From contig JAJZBZ010000001.1 in NCBI GenBank assembly GCA_021846275.1, positions 744,001 to 808,000 on the forward strand: DNA of 64,000 nt. The letters run 5' to 3'. This DNA is from Acidobacteriota bacterium. Its GTDB lineage: Bacteria > Acidobacteriota > Terriglobia > Terriglobales > Acidobacteriaceae. This document shows, one piece after another, positions 26,427 through 34,285 of this stretch (positions are counted from its first letter, which is position 1; every line of letters begins with the position of its first letter). Position numbers and translations under genes: made by a program. Under the pieces are notes generated by a model that saw only the letters and a program-made list of their open reading frames with translations, was not told where the DNA came from and ran no database searches.

Positions 26427-27182
26427 ATGGCACCGAAGGCGAAGATCGCGGCAGCGAAAAAAACTCCTGGGACCATCAAGGCCATTCCGAAGGCCAAAGC
26501 GGCGGAAAAGAAAACGGCCAGGCCCACGGCTGGCGCTGGCGCGGCGAAGAAGCTGAAGAAGAACGCGGCTAAGCGCGCGAAGGCGAGTACGAAGAAGAGC
26601 ATTGCCTCCGTCCGGCCGCTGGCGAAGGTGATCGAGTCAACCATCGCCTTCGAGGGGCCGCTGTTTCGCATTCACCGCGAGCACATTGTTGAACCGGGCG
26701 GGCGCGACGGCTGGCGCGACGTAATTCGCCACAACGGCTCGGTGGTGATTCTGGCCGTGGATTCGGGTAAGCGCAAGGACCGCAAAGATCCGTGGATTGT
26801 GATCGAGCGTCAGTATCGCCATGCCACCGGGCAGTATCTGTGGGAACTGCCCGCCGGAAAGCTGGATCGCGGCGAAGACCCACTGCACGGGGCGCAGCGG
26901 GAACTGGCCGAGGAGACCGGCTACGCCGCGCACCACTGGAGCAAGCTGATTTATTACTACCCCAGTCCGGGATTTCTGGGTGAAGGCATGCACATTTTCC
27001 TGGCTGAGGGATTGATTCCGGGCGAAGCCCATCCGGAAGAGGACGAACAGATTGATTTCCGGCTGGTGCGGCTCTCCGATCTGCTGGAAAAAATCCGAAA
27101 AGGCTCGATCCTCGACGGAAAAACGCTGGTCGGCGCGTTGCTTTTTGCTCAGATGCTGAGCCGAAAGCCACGCAAAAAATAG
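26427..27182 (+). CDS. Nudix hydrolase (ADP-ribose pyrophosphatase-like) with lysine/alanine-rich N-terminal tail
   Basis: 251 residues. The first ~60 are low-complexity Lys/Ala/Pro (KAKAAEKKTARPTAGAGAAK and onward), like histone-H1-type tails. The catalytic part from about SVRPLAKVIESTIAFEGPL contains the full Nudix box: GKLDRGEDPLHGAQ followed directly by RELAEETGY, with upstream ERQYRHATGQYLWELPAG, as in ADP-ribose pyrophosphatases of the NudF group. The expected reaction is hydrolysis of ADP-ribose or a related nucleoside diphosphate. The ATG at 26427 has GAGG nine bases upstream; a GTG at 26397 is possible. The tail may bind nucleic acid or a polyanion, which is inference. Confidence 0.88.
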   Translation: MAPKAKIAAAKKTPGTIKAIPKAKAAEKKTARPTAGAGAAKKLKKNAAKRAKASTKKSIASVRPLAKVIESTIAFEGPLFRIHREHIVEPGGRDGWRDVIRHNGSVVILAVDSGKRKDRKDPWIVIERQYRHATGQYLWELPAGKLDRGEDPLHGAQRELAEETGYAAHHWSKLIYYYPSPGFLGEGMHIFLAEGLIPGEAHPEEDEQIDFRLVRLSDLLEKIRKGSILDGKTLVGALLFAQMLSRKPRKK

Positions 27183-27437
27183 CGTTTTCGCAAAACATCC
27201 GCTCCTCGGAAGCCCCCGCCCGGCTTGCGTAAGATTCTCGATCCCCACACGGGTTTACACTCCGATTTCGGCTCCGGTCTCAGCTACGATTTCGGCTGCG
27301 GTACGGCGCTCCGAAGCCGCCAGCAGGGCCGCGCTGATTTTCCACGGCCACATGGATCGTTTTTCAAACGCAATCAACCTTTCGCACGCTACTTGCGTCT
27401 TAGCAATAGCGGCTCGCACGTCTGTCGCGATCACCGG
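27183..27437 (+). other. Long leader before the cold-shock gene
   Basis: A 255-bp gap precedes the cold-shock start. The frame of the cold-shock gene stays open through most of it, but the translated part (for example [17 protein letters not shown]) does not resemble Csp proteins. Cold-shock mRNAs often have long structured leaders; nothing more specific can be identified here. Confidence 0.35.
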
Positions 27438-27692
27438 ATGAAGGATGGTGCAGAACCTGTGGCGCAATATAAGGGCACGGTCAAGTGGTTTAACAACGCG
27501 AAGGGCTTTGGCTTCATCGGCCGCGAGGATGGCCCGGATGTCTTTGTGCATTACACAGCCATTCAGGTGGAAGGCTACAAATCACTGAAAGAGGGCGATG
27601 CGGTCGAATTTGACATTATCGTCGGCCAGAAGGGTCCGCAGGCGGATGCGGTTGTGCGCTACAAGTCCGCCTCAAAGGACGAAGCGGCATAA
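27438..27692 (+). CDS. Cold-shock domain protein (CspA family)
   Basis: An 84-residue single OB-fold nucleic-acid chaperone. The RNP1 and RNP2 motifs are intact: [20 protein letters not shown] and DVFVHYTAI. Family members melt RNA secondary structure and act in the cytoplasm. The ATG at 27438 is used; a GTG at 27459 ([10 protein letters not shown]) would give a more typical ~77-residue protein and has a GGATGG stretch about ten bases upstream, so either start is possible. It is monocistronic. Confidence 0.93.
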   Translation: MKDGAEPVAQYKGTVKWFNNAKGFGFIGREDGPDVFVHYTAIQVEGYKSLKEGDAVEFDIIVGQKGPQADAVVRYKSASKDEAA

Positions 27693-27924
27693 AAAAGCCG
27701 AATCGCCTCGCTCCGGAAGAGACGCCCGATCCTTTCGCTGAAGCCAGGTTGGCCTCGCGTGAGTGCATTGCATTGTCGCGCGACCCCATGCGCGGTTTAC
27801 CCTCTGAAACTGTTTCGCCAAAAACTGGACAACGTTCGTTCCGCCGTTCGACAATGGCGGCGTGTCCGCGCGCGTTGCCAAATGCGCAGGGAGCAACTCT
27901 CGCGCTGGATGAGGGGGTGGCGAA

Positions 27925-28524
27925 ATGAGCCTGCTGGAACTGGAAGGCAACTCTGCCCAGAATACGAATCCCTCGCGAAATTCGATGGTTCGCAGCGCGC
28001 TGATTGCCGGCGCGATTCTGGCCGTTGCGCTTGTGGGTTTATGGTTTTATGCGCATCAGCCTCCGCCGCTGGAGGGCCAGGTGGTCCAGCTTTGGATTCA
28101 CCCCATGCACACGGTTCTGTCGCGGCGGGACGCGGCTGGAGTGATTCAGGCACCGGAGCAGTTTGATCAGGTGCTGGTGCTGGCCCAGATTCACCTGCAC
28201 AATCGCAGCGGGCAGCCGGTGATCCTGAAGCAGTTGATGACGAATCTGACGCTGCCGGACGGAATGGATTCAAGCTACGCCGCGACGGCGACGGATTATG
28301 ACCGCGTCTTCGCGGCGTATCCTGAGCTGGCAAGGCTTCGCACCGAGCCGCTGCGCAGCGATACGATGATTGCTGCGAAATCAAGCGTGGATGGAATGAT
28401 CGTGTCCAGCTTCCAGCTCACGGACGAACGATGGAAACAGCAAAGCGGAATGAACTTTGAGATTGATCTCAAAATGCATCCCGCCCTGATCCTGACGGCG
28501 AAGACTCCGGGGACCATCCTTTAG
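27925..28524 (+). CDS. Membrane-anchored protein of unknown function
   Basis: 199 residues with one N-terminal transmembrane helix after a short cytoplasmic stretch (SALIAGAILAVALVGLWFYA) and an exported domain of about 150 residues. The exported part has an immunoglobulin-like beta pattern (QVLVLAQIHLHNRSGQPVIL, MNFEIDLKMHPALILTAKTPG). The ATG is preceded by GGGGGTGG. It is convergent with another single-helix membrane protein. No named family is recognised with confidence. Confidence 0.75.
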   Translation: MSLLELEGNSAQNTNPSRNSMVRSALIAGAILAVALVGLWFYAHQPPPLEGQVVQLWIHPMHTVLSRRDAAGVIQAPEQFDQVLVLAQIHLHNRSGQPVILKQLMTNLTLPDGMDSSYAATATDYDRVFAAYPELARLRTEPLRSDTMIAAKSSVDGMIVSSFQLTDERWKQQSGMNFEIDLKMHPALILTAKTPGTIL

Positions 28525-28570
28525 CCTGGCTGGCCAGCGTCGCCCGCGAACCCTTTGCGCAGGCTGAAAT

Positions 28571-29404
28571 TTATTTGGTCACGTCCACCGGCTTCGGCGC
28601 GTCCTTCGGCGTGGAAAGATAGCCCGTTACCTGGTTCTTGTTGTCGATGGAGTTGATCACAATCTCGTAGAGCATGGGATTGCGCCCGGTGTAGAACTGA
28701 AGCGGCTCGTCGGTGTTGCGATCCTTCTTTTCGTACTTGCGGTCGTCGGCCAGGACATCGAGTGTGAAGCGATTGTGCTTCGGGTCGGCTTTGCGCAGTT
28801 CCAGGCTTACCGTTGCCACCGGCTGCCTGCGTCCGCGAACGAGCTTGAACTCGTAGTAGTTGCGGTCGCCGCGATGCTCCAGCGCCTGCAGTTCGGTGGC
28901 GTTGCGCGCGATCAGGCCGGACTGCATGCCCATGTCGCCCTTCATGGACTGCAACTGCGCGACGGTGTTGGCCAGGTCGGTCTGGGTTTTGGCCACGTCG
29001 GTCTTCACGCCGCCAACATCGGTCTTCACGTTCGAGACTTCGTTGGAAACGGAACTGATCTGTTGCGAATTTTCCTTCTGTGCCGTCTCCAGCCGCTGGC
29101 TATCGGCCTGCTCGCGGCGCAGGATGTCCTGGGCGCGCGCCTCAAGCTGCTTCTGCGTGAGGCCGAGCGACTGGCCCATCTCTTCGCTGGTCACCTTCAG
29201 CCGGGCGTTGGTTTCGCGCAGTTCGGCGGCGAGGCTTGCGGTCTGCTGGTTGGCGTCGCTCAGGGCAGCCGTCTCGCGGCTGATCCTGCCGGAGAGCACG
29301 TAGTTCCAGCCGAGGCTGGCGATGCCAAGCACGAGGCTGGCCGCCACGATGCCGAGCAGTGCGCCGGAGACGGATCGAGAGGGCGTTGCATCAAACTCAC
29401 TCAT
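28571..29404 (-). CDS. Single-pass membrane protein with long coiled coil
   Basis: 277 residues: a short N-terminus, one transmembrane helix (VSGALLGIVAASLVLGIASL), then about 130 residues of coiled coil rich in Gln, Glu, Ser and Val (SSVSNEVSNVKTDVGGVKTD and the following KTQTDLANTVAQLQ show a near-heptad repeat), and a C-terminal globular beta domain (YYEFKLVRGRRQPVATVSLE). The ATG at 29404 has an AAAGGAAG site. The topology suggests a trimeric or dimeric periplasmic stalk. No family name is assigned; the role is unknown. Confidence 0.75.
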   Translation of the reverse strand: MSEFDATPSRSVSGALLGIVAASLVLGIASLGWNYVLSGRISRETAALSDANQQTASLAAELRETNARLKVTSEEMGQSLGLTQKQLEARAQDILRREQADSQRLETAQKENSQQISSVSNEVSNVKTDVGGVKTDVAKTQTDLANTVAQLQSMKGDMGMQSGLIARNATELQALEHRGDRNYYEFKLVRGRRQPVATVSLELRKADPKHNRFTLDVLADDRKYEKKDRNTDEPLQFYTGRNPMLYEIVINSIDNKNQVTGYLSTPKDAPKPVDVTK

Positions 29405-29740
29405 GAAAACTTCCTTTCGCGGGCGGAACATTGAGTAGAAAAATTAACCGGCTCTCGCCGCTGGCCCGCACCATTGTCAGACGCATGGAGTAAAACGCGG
29501 GATGCCAATCCACTCAAAAAGTGTACCGGAGAGGACCGGCCCAGATACGGAAGCCAACGAAATTCCGGAAGGAAAACAGCCGGAGTTTCATCCAGCAGAA
29601 CAAATGCGGGGGGAAAAGTGACAACCAGTAAATCGCTGCGCTATAAAGAGGCTGGTGGTGAAACCGGGAAACGAAGCAACGAATCGCTCGAAGTCCGGCT
29701 CTAACCTGATGGCAAATTGAGACTGGGAGCGAATACATTT
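29405..29740. other. Divergent intergenic region
   Basis: 336 bp between the coiled-coil membrane protein and citrate synthase. A 76-codon frame inside it (29474-29704) is rich in Ser, Arg, Lys and Gly and looks non-coding. The only element I can point to is the sigma-70-like promoter listed separately. Confidence 0.5.
29618..29647 (+). promoter_or_regulatory. Candidate sigma-70 promoter of citrate synthase
   Basis: GTGACA (29618-29623) and TATAAA (29642-29647) are separated by 18 bp and lie about 95 bp before the citrate synthase ATG. Confidence 0.4.
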
Positions 29741-30871
29741 ATGTCGACTGCTGGCAAGGGACTGGAAGGAATTGTAGCCGCGAACTCGGGCATCTGCTGG
29801 ATTGATGGAGACGCGGGGATTCTTTCCTATCGCGGCATCGATATTCACGAACTGGCCAGCCACTCCAACTTTGAAGAGACGACGTTTCTGCTGTGGAATG
29901 GCCGCCTGCCCAACGCAGCCGAACTGAAGGATTTTTCGCGTTCGCTGGCCGAGGCTCGCGTGGTGGACGGGCGGATCATCGACCTGCTGCGCTCGTTCCC
30001 GAAGACGGCCACGCCGATGGAAGTGCTGCGCACGGCGGTCTCCGCGCTGAGCTTTTATGACGCGGACGAACTGGACAACACGCACGACGCAAACGTTCGC
30101 AAGGCTTTTCGCCTGACCGCGCAGGTGGCGATGATCGTGGCTGTTTATGATCGCATTCGCAAGGGAAAGCCTGTTGTGGAAGCGGACAAGAGCCTGACCC
30201 ACGCGGGAAATTTTCTGTGGATGCTGACGGGCGAAAAACCGTCGGAGACGGCGACGCGGACGCTGGATATTGCACTGATCCTGCATGCCGACCATGAGCT
30301 GAACGCATCCACCTTCGCCGCTCGCGTGATCGCGGCCACGCTGTCCGATATTCACTCCGCTGTGACGGGGGCCATTGGCGCGCTGAAGGGACCGCTGCAC
30401 GGCGGAGCCAACGAAGCCGTGATGCGCATGCTCTTCGCCATCGACAAGGCGGGCGCGGATCCGGTGGAGTTTGTGAAGCAGATGCTGGAGGACAAGAAAA
30501 AAGTCTCCGGCTTTGGCCATCGCGTCTACAAAACCGAAGACCCGCGCGCCACGCACCTGCGGCGGATGAGCGAACAGCTTGCGCATGACTCCGGGGTGAC
30601 GAAGTGGTTTGACTGGTCGCGCAGGATCGAGCTGTATATCAACGCGGAAAAGAAGCTGAACGCGAATGTGGACTTCTATTCGGCCTCGACGTATACGACG
30701 CTGGGGATCGATGTGGACCTGTTCACGCCGATCTTTGCCGTGAGCCGCATTGCGGGCTGGTCTGCGCATGTGATCGAGCAACTGGATGACAATCGATTGA
30801 TTCGTCCGCGCGCGGAGTACATCGGACCGGCGTATCCCGCGCCGTATGTGCCGCTGGCCGAGCGCGGATAG
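29741..30871 (+). CDS. Citrate synthase (short, type I/2-methylcitrate-like)
   Basis: 376 residues, the short form without the N-terminal domain of E. coli GltA. Family features are GILSYRGIDIHELA near the start, ILHADHELNASTFAARV with the first catalytic His, PLHGGANEAVMRML with the second, and KVSGFGHRVYKTEDPRA. The expected reaction is condensation of acetyl-CoA with oxaloacetate; short citrate and 2-methylcitrate synthases are hard to separate by sequence, and no prp genes are nearby. The ATG at 29741 is used because homology starts there and GGGAG precedes it; the frame opens at 29717. Confidence 0.9.
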   Translation: MSTAGKGLEGIVAANSGICWIDGDAGILSYRGIDIHELASHSNFEETTFLLWNGRLPNAAELKDFSRSLAEARVVDGRIIDLLRSFPKTATPMEVLRTAVSALSFYDADELDNTHDANVRKAFRLTAQVAMIVAVYDRIRKGKPVVEADKSLTHAGNFLWMLTGEKPSETATRTLDIALILHADHELNASTFAARVIAATLSDIHSAVTGAIGALKGPLHGGANEAVMRMLFAIDKAGADPVEFVKQMLEDKKKVSGFGHRVYKTEDPRATHLRRMSEQLAHDSGVTKWFDWSRRIELYINAEKKLNANVDFYSASTYTTLGIDVDLFTPIFAVSRIAGWSAHVIEQLDDNRLIRPRAEYIGPAYPAPYVPLAERG

Positions 30872-30941
30872 CTCTTCCATTGGAGAATGAGCCTACATTC
30901 AGCGCCCAGTCGCAGAATAGGTTTCGTGGTAATCTGTTGGC

Positions 30942-31163
30942 ATGACTCGCTCAACCGAAATAACGACTCCGATTCCTTCCCTTGAAGACATGGGTGATCG
31001 TCTGGGCCTGAGCAAAAGAGAGCGAAATTCGCTGCAGCGACTCATTTCCAATCCGTCTGGGGACGTCCCTTTCACACGAGCGAAAGCTGGATCCAACGGG
31101 AATCGGTACAGACACTCCTCTACATCCGGCAATCGCTCCGGGAATGCTCGAAGCAGCAAGTGA
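30942..31163 (+). CDS. Small ORF overlapping the TIR-like gene; possibly the frameshifted N-terminus of it
   Basis: 73 codons starting MTRSTEITTPIPSLEDMGDR. The first ~45 residues look like a real small helical domain (LGLSKRERNSLQRLISNPSG). The last ~25 (SNGNRYRHSSTSGNRSGNAR) look like out-of-frame translation. Its stop overlaps the GTG of the next gene (GTGA, 31160-31163). In the reading frame of the next gene the upstream 160 bp is open and encodes WIQRESVQTLLYIRQSLREC, which looks more protein-like. So this may be a genuine coupled partner or the N-terminus of one longer protein split by a -1 frameshift near 31075-31090. Base composition is less GC-rich than neighbours. Confidence 0.5.
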   Translation: MTRSTEITTPIPSLEDMGDRLGLSKRERNSLQRLISNPSGDVPFTRAKAGSNGNRYRHSSTSGNRSGNARSSK

Positions 31164-31792
31164 AGATGCTGCTCTTGAGCAACAACGAAAAGCCGGTTCC
31201 GGATGCCGTTTTCCTCAATATCCCATACGACAAAGATTTTGAACCGCTTTACCTCGCCTACATCGTCGGCCTTGTTCACCTTGGGTTGGAGCCTCGCGCC
31301 ACTCTGCAAATAACCGATGGCACAAGACGCCTGGACAAAATCTTCGAGCTGATCAAGAGCTGCCGATACTCAATCCACGATCTGTCGCGGGTACAACTCA
31401 ACAAGAATAAACCGCGCGTTCCGCGCTTCAACATGCCATTTGAACTGGGCATGGCAGTTGCCTGGGAATCAACTGCTCCGAGCAATTCACACACCTGGTT
31501 TGCCTTTGAAGAAGTTCCGTACCGGTTGCAGATGTCCTTGAGTGATCTGAATGGCACTGACCCACATATTCATGAAGGAACGGCGGCTGGCGTTTTTCGG
31601 GGACTTCGCAACGCATTGATTCGAGTAGATGCGCAGCCTACCGCAAGACAGATGATGCGAACATACGACGCAATCTCCTCCAGACTACCCGCGATTATGA
31701 AAAAGACAGGTGCCGAAAGCTCTTTTGAGGCGAGGGCGTTTCAAGCCATTATCTACACGACCAGAGCCATGATGAATCAAGGCATGGAATAG
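31160..31792 (+). CDS. TIR/nucleoside-deoxyribosyltransferase-like protein of unknown function
   Basis: 210 residues. The N-terminal half has a Rossmann-like order seen in TIR-like and deoxyribosyltransferase-like enzymes: VFLNIPYDKDFEPLYLAYIV, then a DKIFELIKSCRYSIHDLS helix-strand, then RFNMPFELGMAVAW. The Glu of the FELG motif occupies the place of the catalytic Glu in those folds. The rest (HTWFAFEEVPYRLQMSLSDL and onward) is specific to this family. I know similar sequences as unnamed accessory proteins, not as a characterised enzyme. It starts with GTG overlapping the upstream ORF. Lower GC than both flanks suggests transfer. A defence role (NAD or nucleotide processing) is inference only. 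Confidence 0.7.
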   Translation: MKMLLLSNNEKPVPDAVFLNIPYDKDFEPLYLAYIVGLVHLGLEPRATLQITDGTRRLDKIFELIKSCRYSIHDLSRVQLNKNKPRVPRFNMPFELGMAVAWESTAPSNSHTWFAFEEVPYRLQMSLSDLNGTDPHIHEGTAAGVFRGLRNALIRVDAQPTARQMMRTYDAISSRLPAIMKKTGAESSFEARAFQAIIYTTRAMMNQGME

Positions 31793-31892
31793 TTCCGGAA
31801 CACCTCCGCCGATTGGATTTATCGTACTGTCCGACGCTGCTTTGGGACTGCGACGACGATATACGTACAATCATGGAATAGGAGTCTGGACG

Positions 31893-33053
31893 ATGCAGCG
31901 AATCTATATGGATGCCAATGCGACGACGCCGCTGCTGCCGGAGGTTCTGGCGGCGATGGAGCCTTTCTGGATGGAGGATTTCGCGAATGCTTCGTCGATT
32001 CATCATCACGGTCAGGCGGCTCGGCGCGGGGTGGATCATGCGCGGGAGCGGATGGCTGCGTTTCTGGGCTGCCAGGCGGCGGAGGTGGTCTTCAACTCCG
32101 GCGGCACGGAAAGCGACAATACGGCGCTGCGTGGCGTGCTGCGTCCTGGCGACCACCTGATTACGACCGCGATGGAGCACTCGGCGATTCTGACCACGGC
32201 GGCGCATCTGGAGAAGCTGGGCGTGGAGGTGACGCGCGTCGCGCCGCTGGCGGATGGAAGCATGGACCCGGAGGCGATTCGCGCGGCGATCCGACCGAAT
32301 ACGCGGCTGATCAGCATGATGCTGGCCAACAACGAGACAGGCGTGATTCAACCGGCTGAAGCGGTGGGGCGCGTTGCGGCGGATGCTGGCGTGTTGCTGC
32401 ATCTGGACGCCGTGCAGGCGGCGGGCAAGATTCCGATTTGCGTGGAGGAGATTGGCTGCCATCTGCTGTCGATCAGTGCGCACAAGATGCACGGGCCGAA
32501 GGGCGTGGGCGTTCTGTATGTTCGGCGCGGGACGCAGATGGAATCGCTGGTGCTGGGCGGCGGACACGAGCGCCGGCGGCGCGCGGGGACCGAGAACGTA
32601 CCCGGCATTGTTGGGTTTGGCGCGGCGGCGGAGATTGCGAGGAAGTCGCTGGCCGACGGCGCGATGGAGCGGCTTTCTGTGCTGCGCGACCGGCTGGAGA
32701 ACGGATTGCTGAGCCGCATTGCAGGCTGCGGCGTGAACGGCGGCGCTGCACTGCGCGTGGCGAACACGACGAATCTCTGGTTTGACTCGGTGGACAGCGA
32801 GGCGCTGGTGATTGCGCTGGATTTGAAGGGCGTTTCGGTCTCTGGCGGCTCGGCCTGCCACTCCGGGGCGACGGAGCCATCGCATGTGCTGATGGCGATG
32901 GGGCTGGACAAGACGCGCGCGCGGGCGAGTCTGCGGCTGAGCCTGCTGAAGACGGCCACTGAAGCGGATGTGGACGCGGTGCTGGAGATTTTGCCGCCTG
33001 CCGTGGAGCGGCTGCGGGCGCTGTCACCGGCGCTGGCGGGAACGCTGGCATGA
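31893..33053 (+). CDS. Cysteine desulfurase (IscS/NifS family)
   Basis: A PLP enzyme of 386 residues that takes sulfur from cysteine as a protein persulfide. It shows MQRIYMDANATTPLLPEVL, the NSGGTESDNTAL loop, the PLP-lysine region HLLSISAHKMHGPKGVG, GGHERRRRAGTENVPGI, and the catalytic-loop Cys in SVSGGSACHSGATEPSHVL. The ATG at 31893 has an AGGAG site; the longer frame from 31842 is not supported. Its stop overlaps the mnmA start by four bases, so the sulfur donor for tRNA thiolation and the thiolase are made together. No iscU or iscR is adjacent, so it is probably dedicated mainly to MnmA. Confidence 0.93.
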   Translation: MQRIYMDANATTPLLPEVLAAMEPFWMEDFANASSIHHHGQAARRGVDHARERMAAFLGCQAAEVVFNSGGTESDNTALRGVLRPGDHLITTAMEHSAILTTAAHLEKLGVEVTRVAPLADGSMDPEAIRAAIRPNTRLISMMLANNETGVIQPAEAVGRVAADAGVLLHLDAVQAAGKIPICVEEIGCHLLSISAHKMHGPKGVGVLYVRRGTQMESLVLGGGHERRRRAGTENVPGIVGFGAAAEIARKSLADGAMERLSVLRDRLENGLLSRIAGCGVNGGAALRVANTTNLWFDSVDSEALVIALDLKGVSVSGGSACHSGATEPSHVLMAMGLDKTRARASLRLSLLKTATEADVDAVLEILPPAVERLRALSPALAGTLA

Positions 33054-34249
33054 GCACGGCGACGGCAATTTCGGCTGCGAACGCGGCGAAGGATCTGATC
33101 GCGGTGGCGATGTCCGGCGGCGTGGACTCTTCGACCGTGGCGGCGATGTTGCGCGCGCAGGGCGCGGATGTGATTGGGCTGACGCTGCAACTGTGGGACC
33201 AGAATCGGCTGGCGGGCAAGCCGGGCGTGCCGACGCGCTCGACGGGACGGTGCTGTTCGCTGGATGATGTTTACGATGCGCGGCGTGTGGCCGAGACGCT
33301 GGGCATTCCCTACTATGTGGTGAACCAGCAGGATCGATTTGAGCACGACGTGGTGCAGCCGTTTGTGCGGGATTACCTGAACGGGCGGACGCCGATTCCC
33401 TGCTCGCTGTGCAATAACCACCTGAAGTTTGACCAGCTCTTGAAGACGGCGCGGCAGATTGGCGCGACGAAGATTGCGACGGGCCACTACGCGCGCAATG
33501 AGTACGATGCCGCGCGCGGGCGATGGATTCTGCGGCGTCCGGCGGACCTGGCCAAGGATCAGACGTGGTTTCTGTTTGGACTGACGCAGGAGCAGCTTGC
33601 GCATACGCTGTTTCCGCTGGGCGAGAGCACAAAGCCGGAAGTGCGGGAGATTGCCCGGAGCAGCGGCCTGACCCTGGCCGACAAGCCGGATTCGCAGGAG
33701 ATATGCTTCATTCCCGGCGGCGACTACAAGCAGTTCATTGCCAACTATCTGGACGAGCAGGGCGAGCGGCTGCCGGACTCGGCTGGCGAGCTTGTCTCGA
33801 CGAGCGGCGAGACGCTGGGGCAGCACGAGGGGATTCACAACTTCACCATCGGGCAGCGCAAGGGACTGGGCATCTTCGCGCCAAACCCGCTCTATGTGCT
33901 GCATATCGATCCGGCGTCGAAGAGTGTGACGGTTGGGCCGGAGATGGAACTGAACCGGGCGTCGCTGCTGGTGCATCGGCTGAACTGGATCGGGATTGCC
34001 GCGCTCGACGAGCCGCGCCGGGCCGAAGTGCGCATACGGCACAGCCAGCAGCCGACGGCGGCAACGCTGGAACCTGTCGGCGAGGATCGCGTGCGTGTGC
34101 GCTTTGACGAGCCACAGCGGGCCGTGACGCCGGGACATTCGGCTGTCTTCTATGACGGCGATGAGGTGCTGGGCGGCGGATGGATTCTGCCGCCCGAAGC
34201 CGCCGCCGGAGCGATGGGATCAGCGGCCACCGCTCAAGGCTGCTGCTGA
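33050..34249 (+). CDS. mnmA: tRNA-specific 2-thiouridylase MnmA
   Basis: MnmA thiolates U34 in the anticodon of tRNA Lys, Glu and Gln. The 399 residues contain the PP-loop ATP site IAVAMSGGVDSSTVAAML, the first catalytic Cys in TPIPCSLCNNHLKFD and the second in DSQEICFIPGGDYKQFI, which receive and transfer the sulfur. GHYARN and the FTIGQRKGLGI segment are also typical. It is slightly longer than the ~360-380 usual length owing to a short N-terminal extension. It is translationally coupled to the preceding cysteine desulfurase and convergent with the BtuB-like gene. Confidence 0.95.
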   Translation: MSTATAISAANAAKDLIAVAMSGGVDSSTVAAMLRAQGADVIGLTLQLWDQNRLAGKPGVPTRSTGRCCSLDDVYDARRVAETLGIPYYVVNQQDRFEHDVVQPFVRDYLNGRTPIPCSLCNNHLKFDQLLKTARQIGATKIATGHYARNEYDAARGRWILRRPADLAKDQTWFLFGLTQEQLAHTLFPLGESTKPEVREIARSSGLTLADKPDSQEICFIPGGDYKQFIANYLDEQGERLPDSAGELVSTSGETLGQHEGIHNFTIGQRKGLGIFAPNPLYVLHIDPASKSVTVGPEMELNRASLLVHRLNWIGIAALDEPRRAEVRIRHSQQPTAATLEPVGEDRVRVRFDEPQRAVTPGHSAVFYDGDEVLGGGWILPPEAAAGAMGSAATAQGCC

Positions 34250-34285
34250 CCTGCTCCGGCGTAGGCTACACTCGGCAAACCATCC

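Noticed and set aside
29474-29704. 76-codon frame in the citrate synthase upstream region
   Set aside because: TTG start, no ribosome-binding site, Ser/Arg/Lys/Gly-rich sequence without structure; it also overlaps the promoter.
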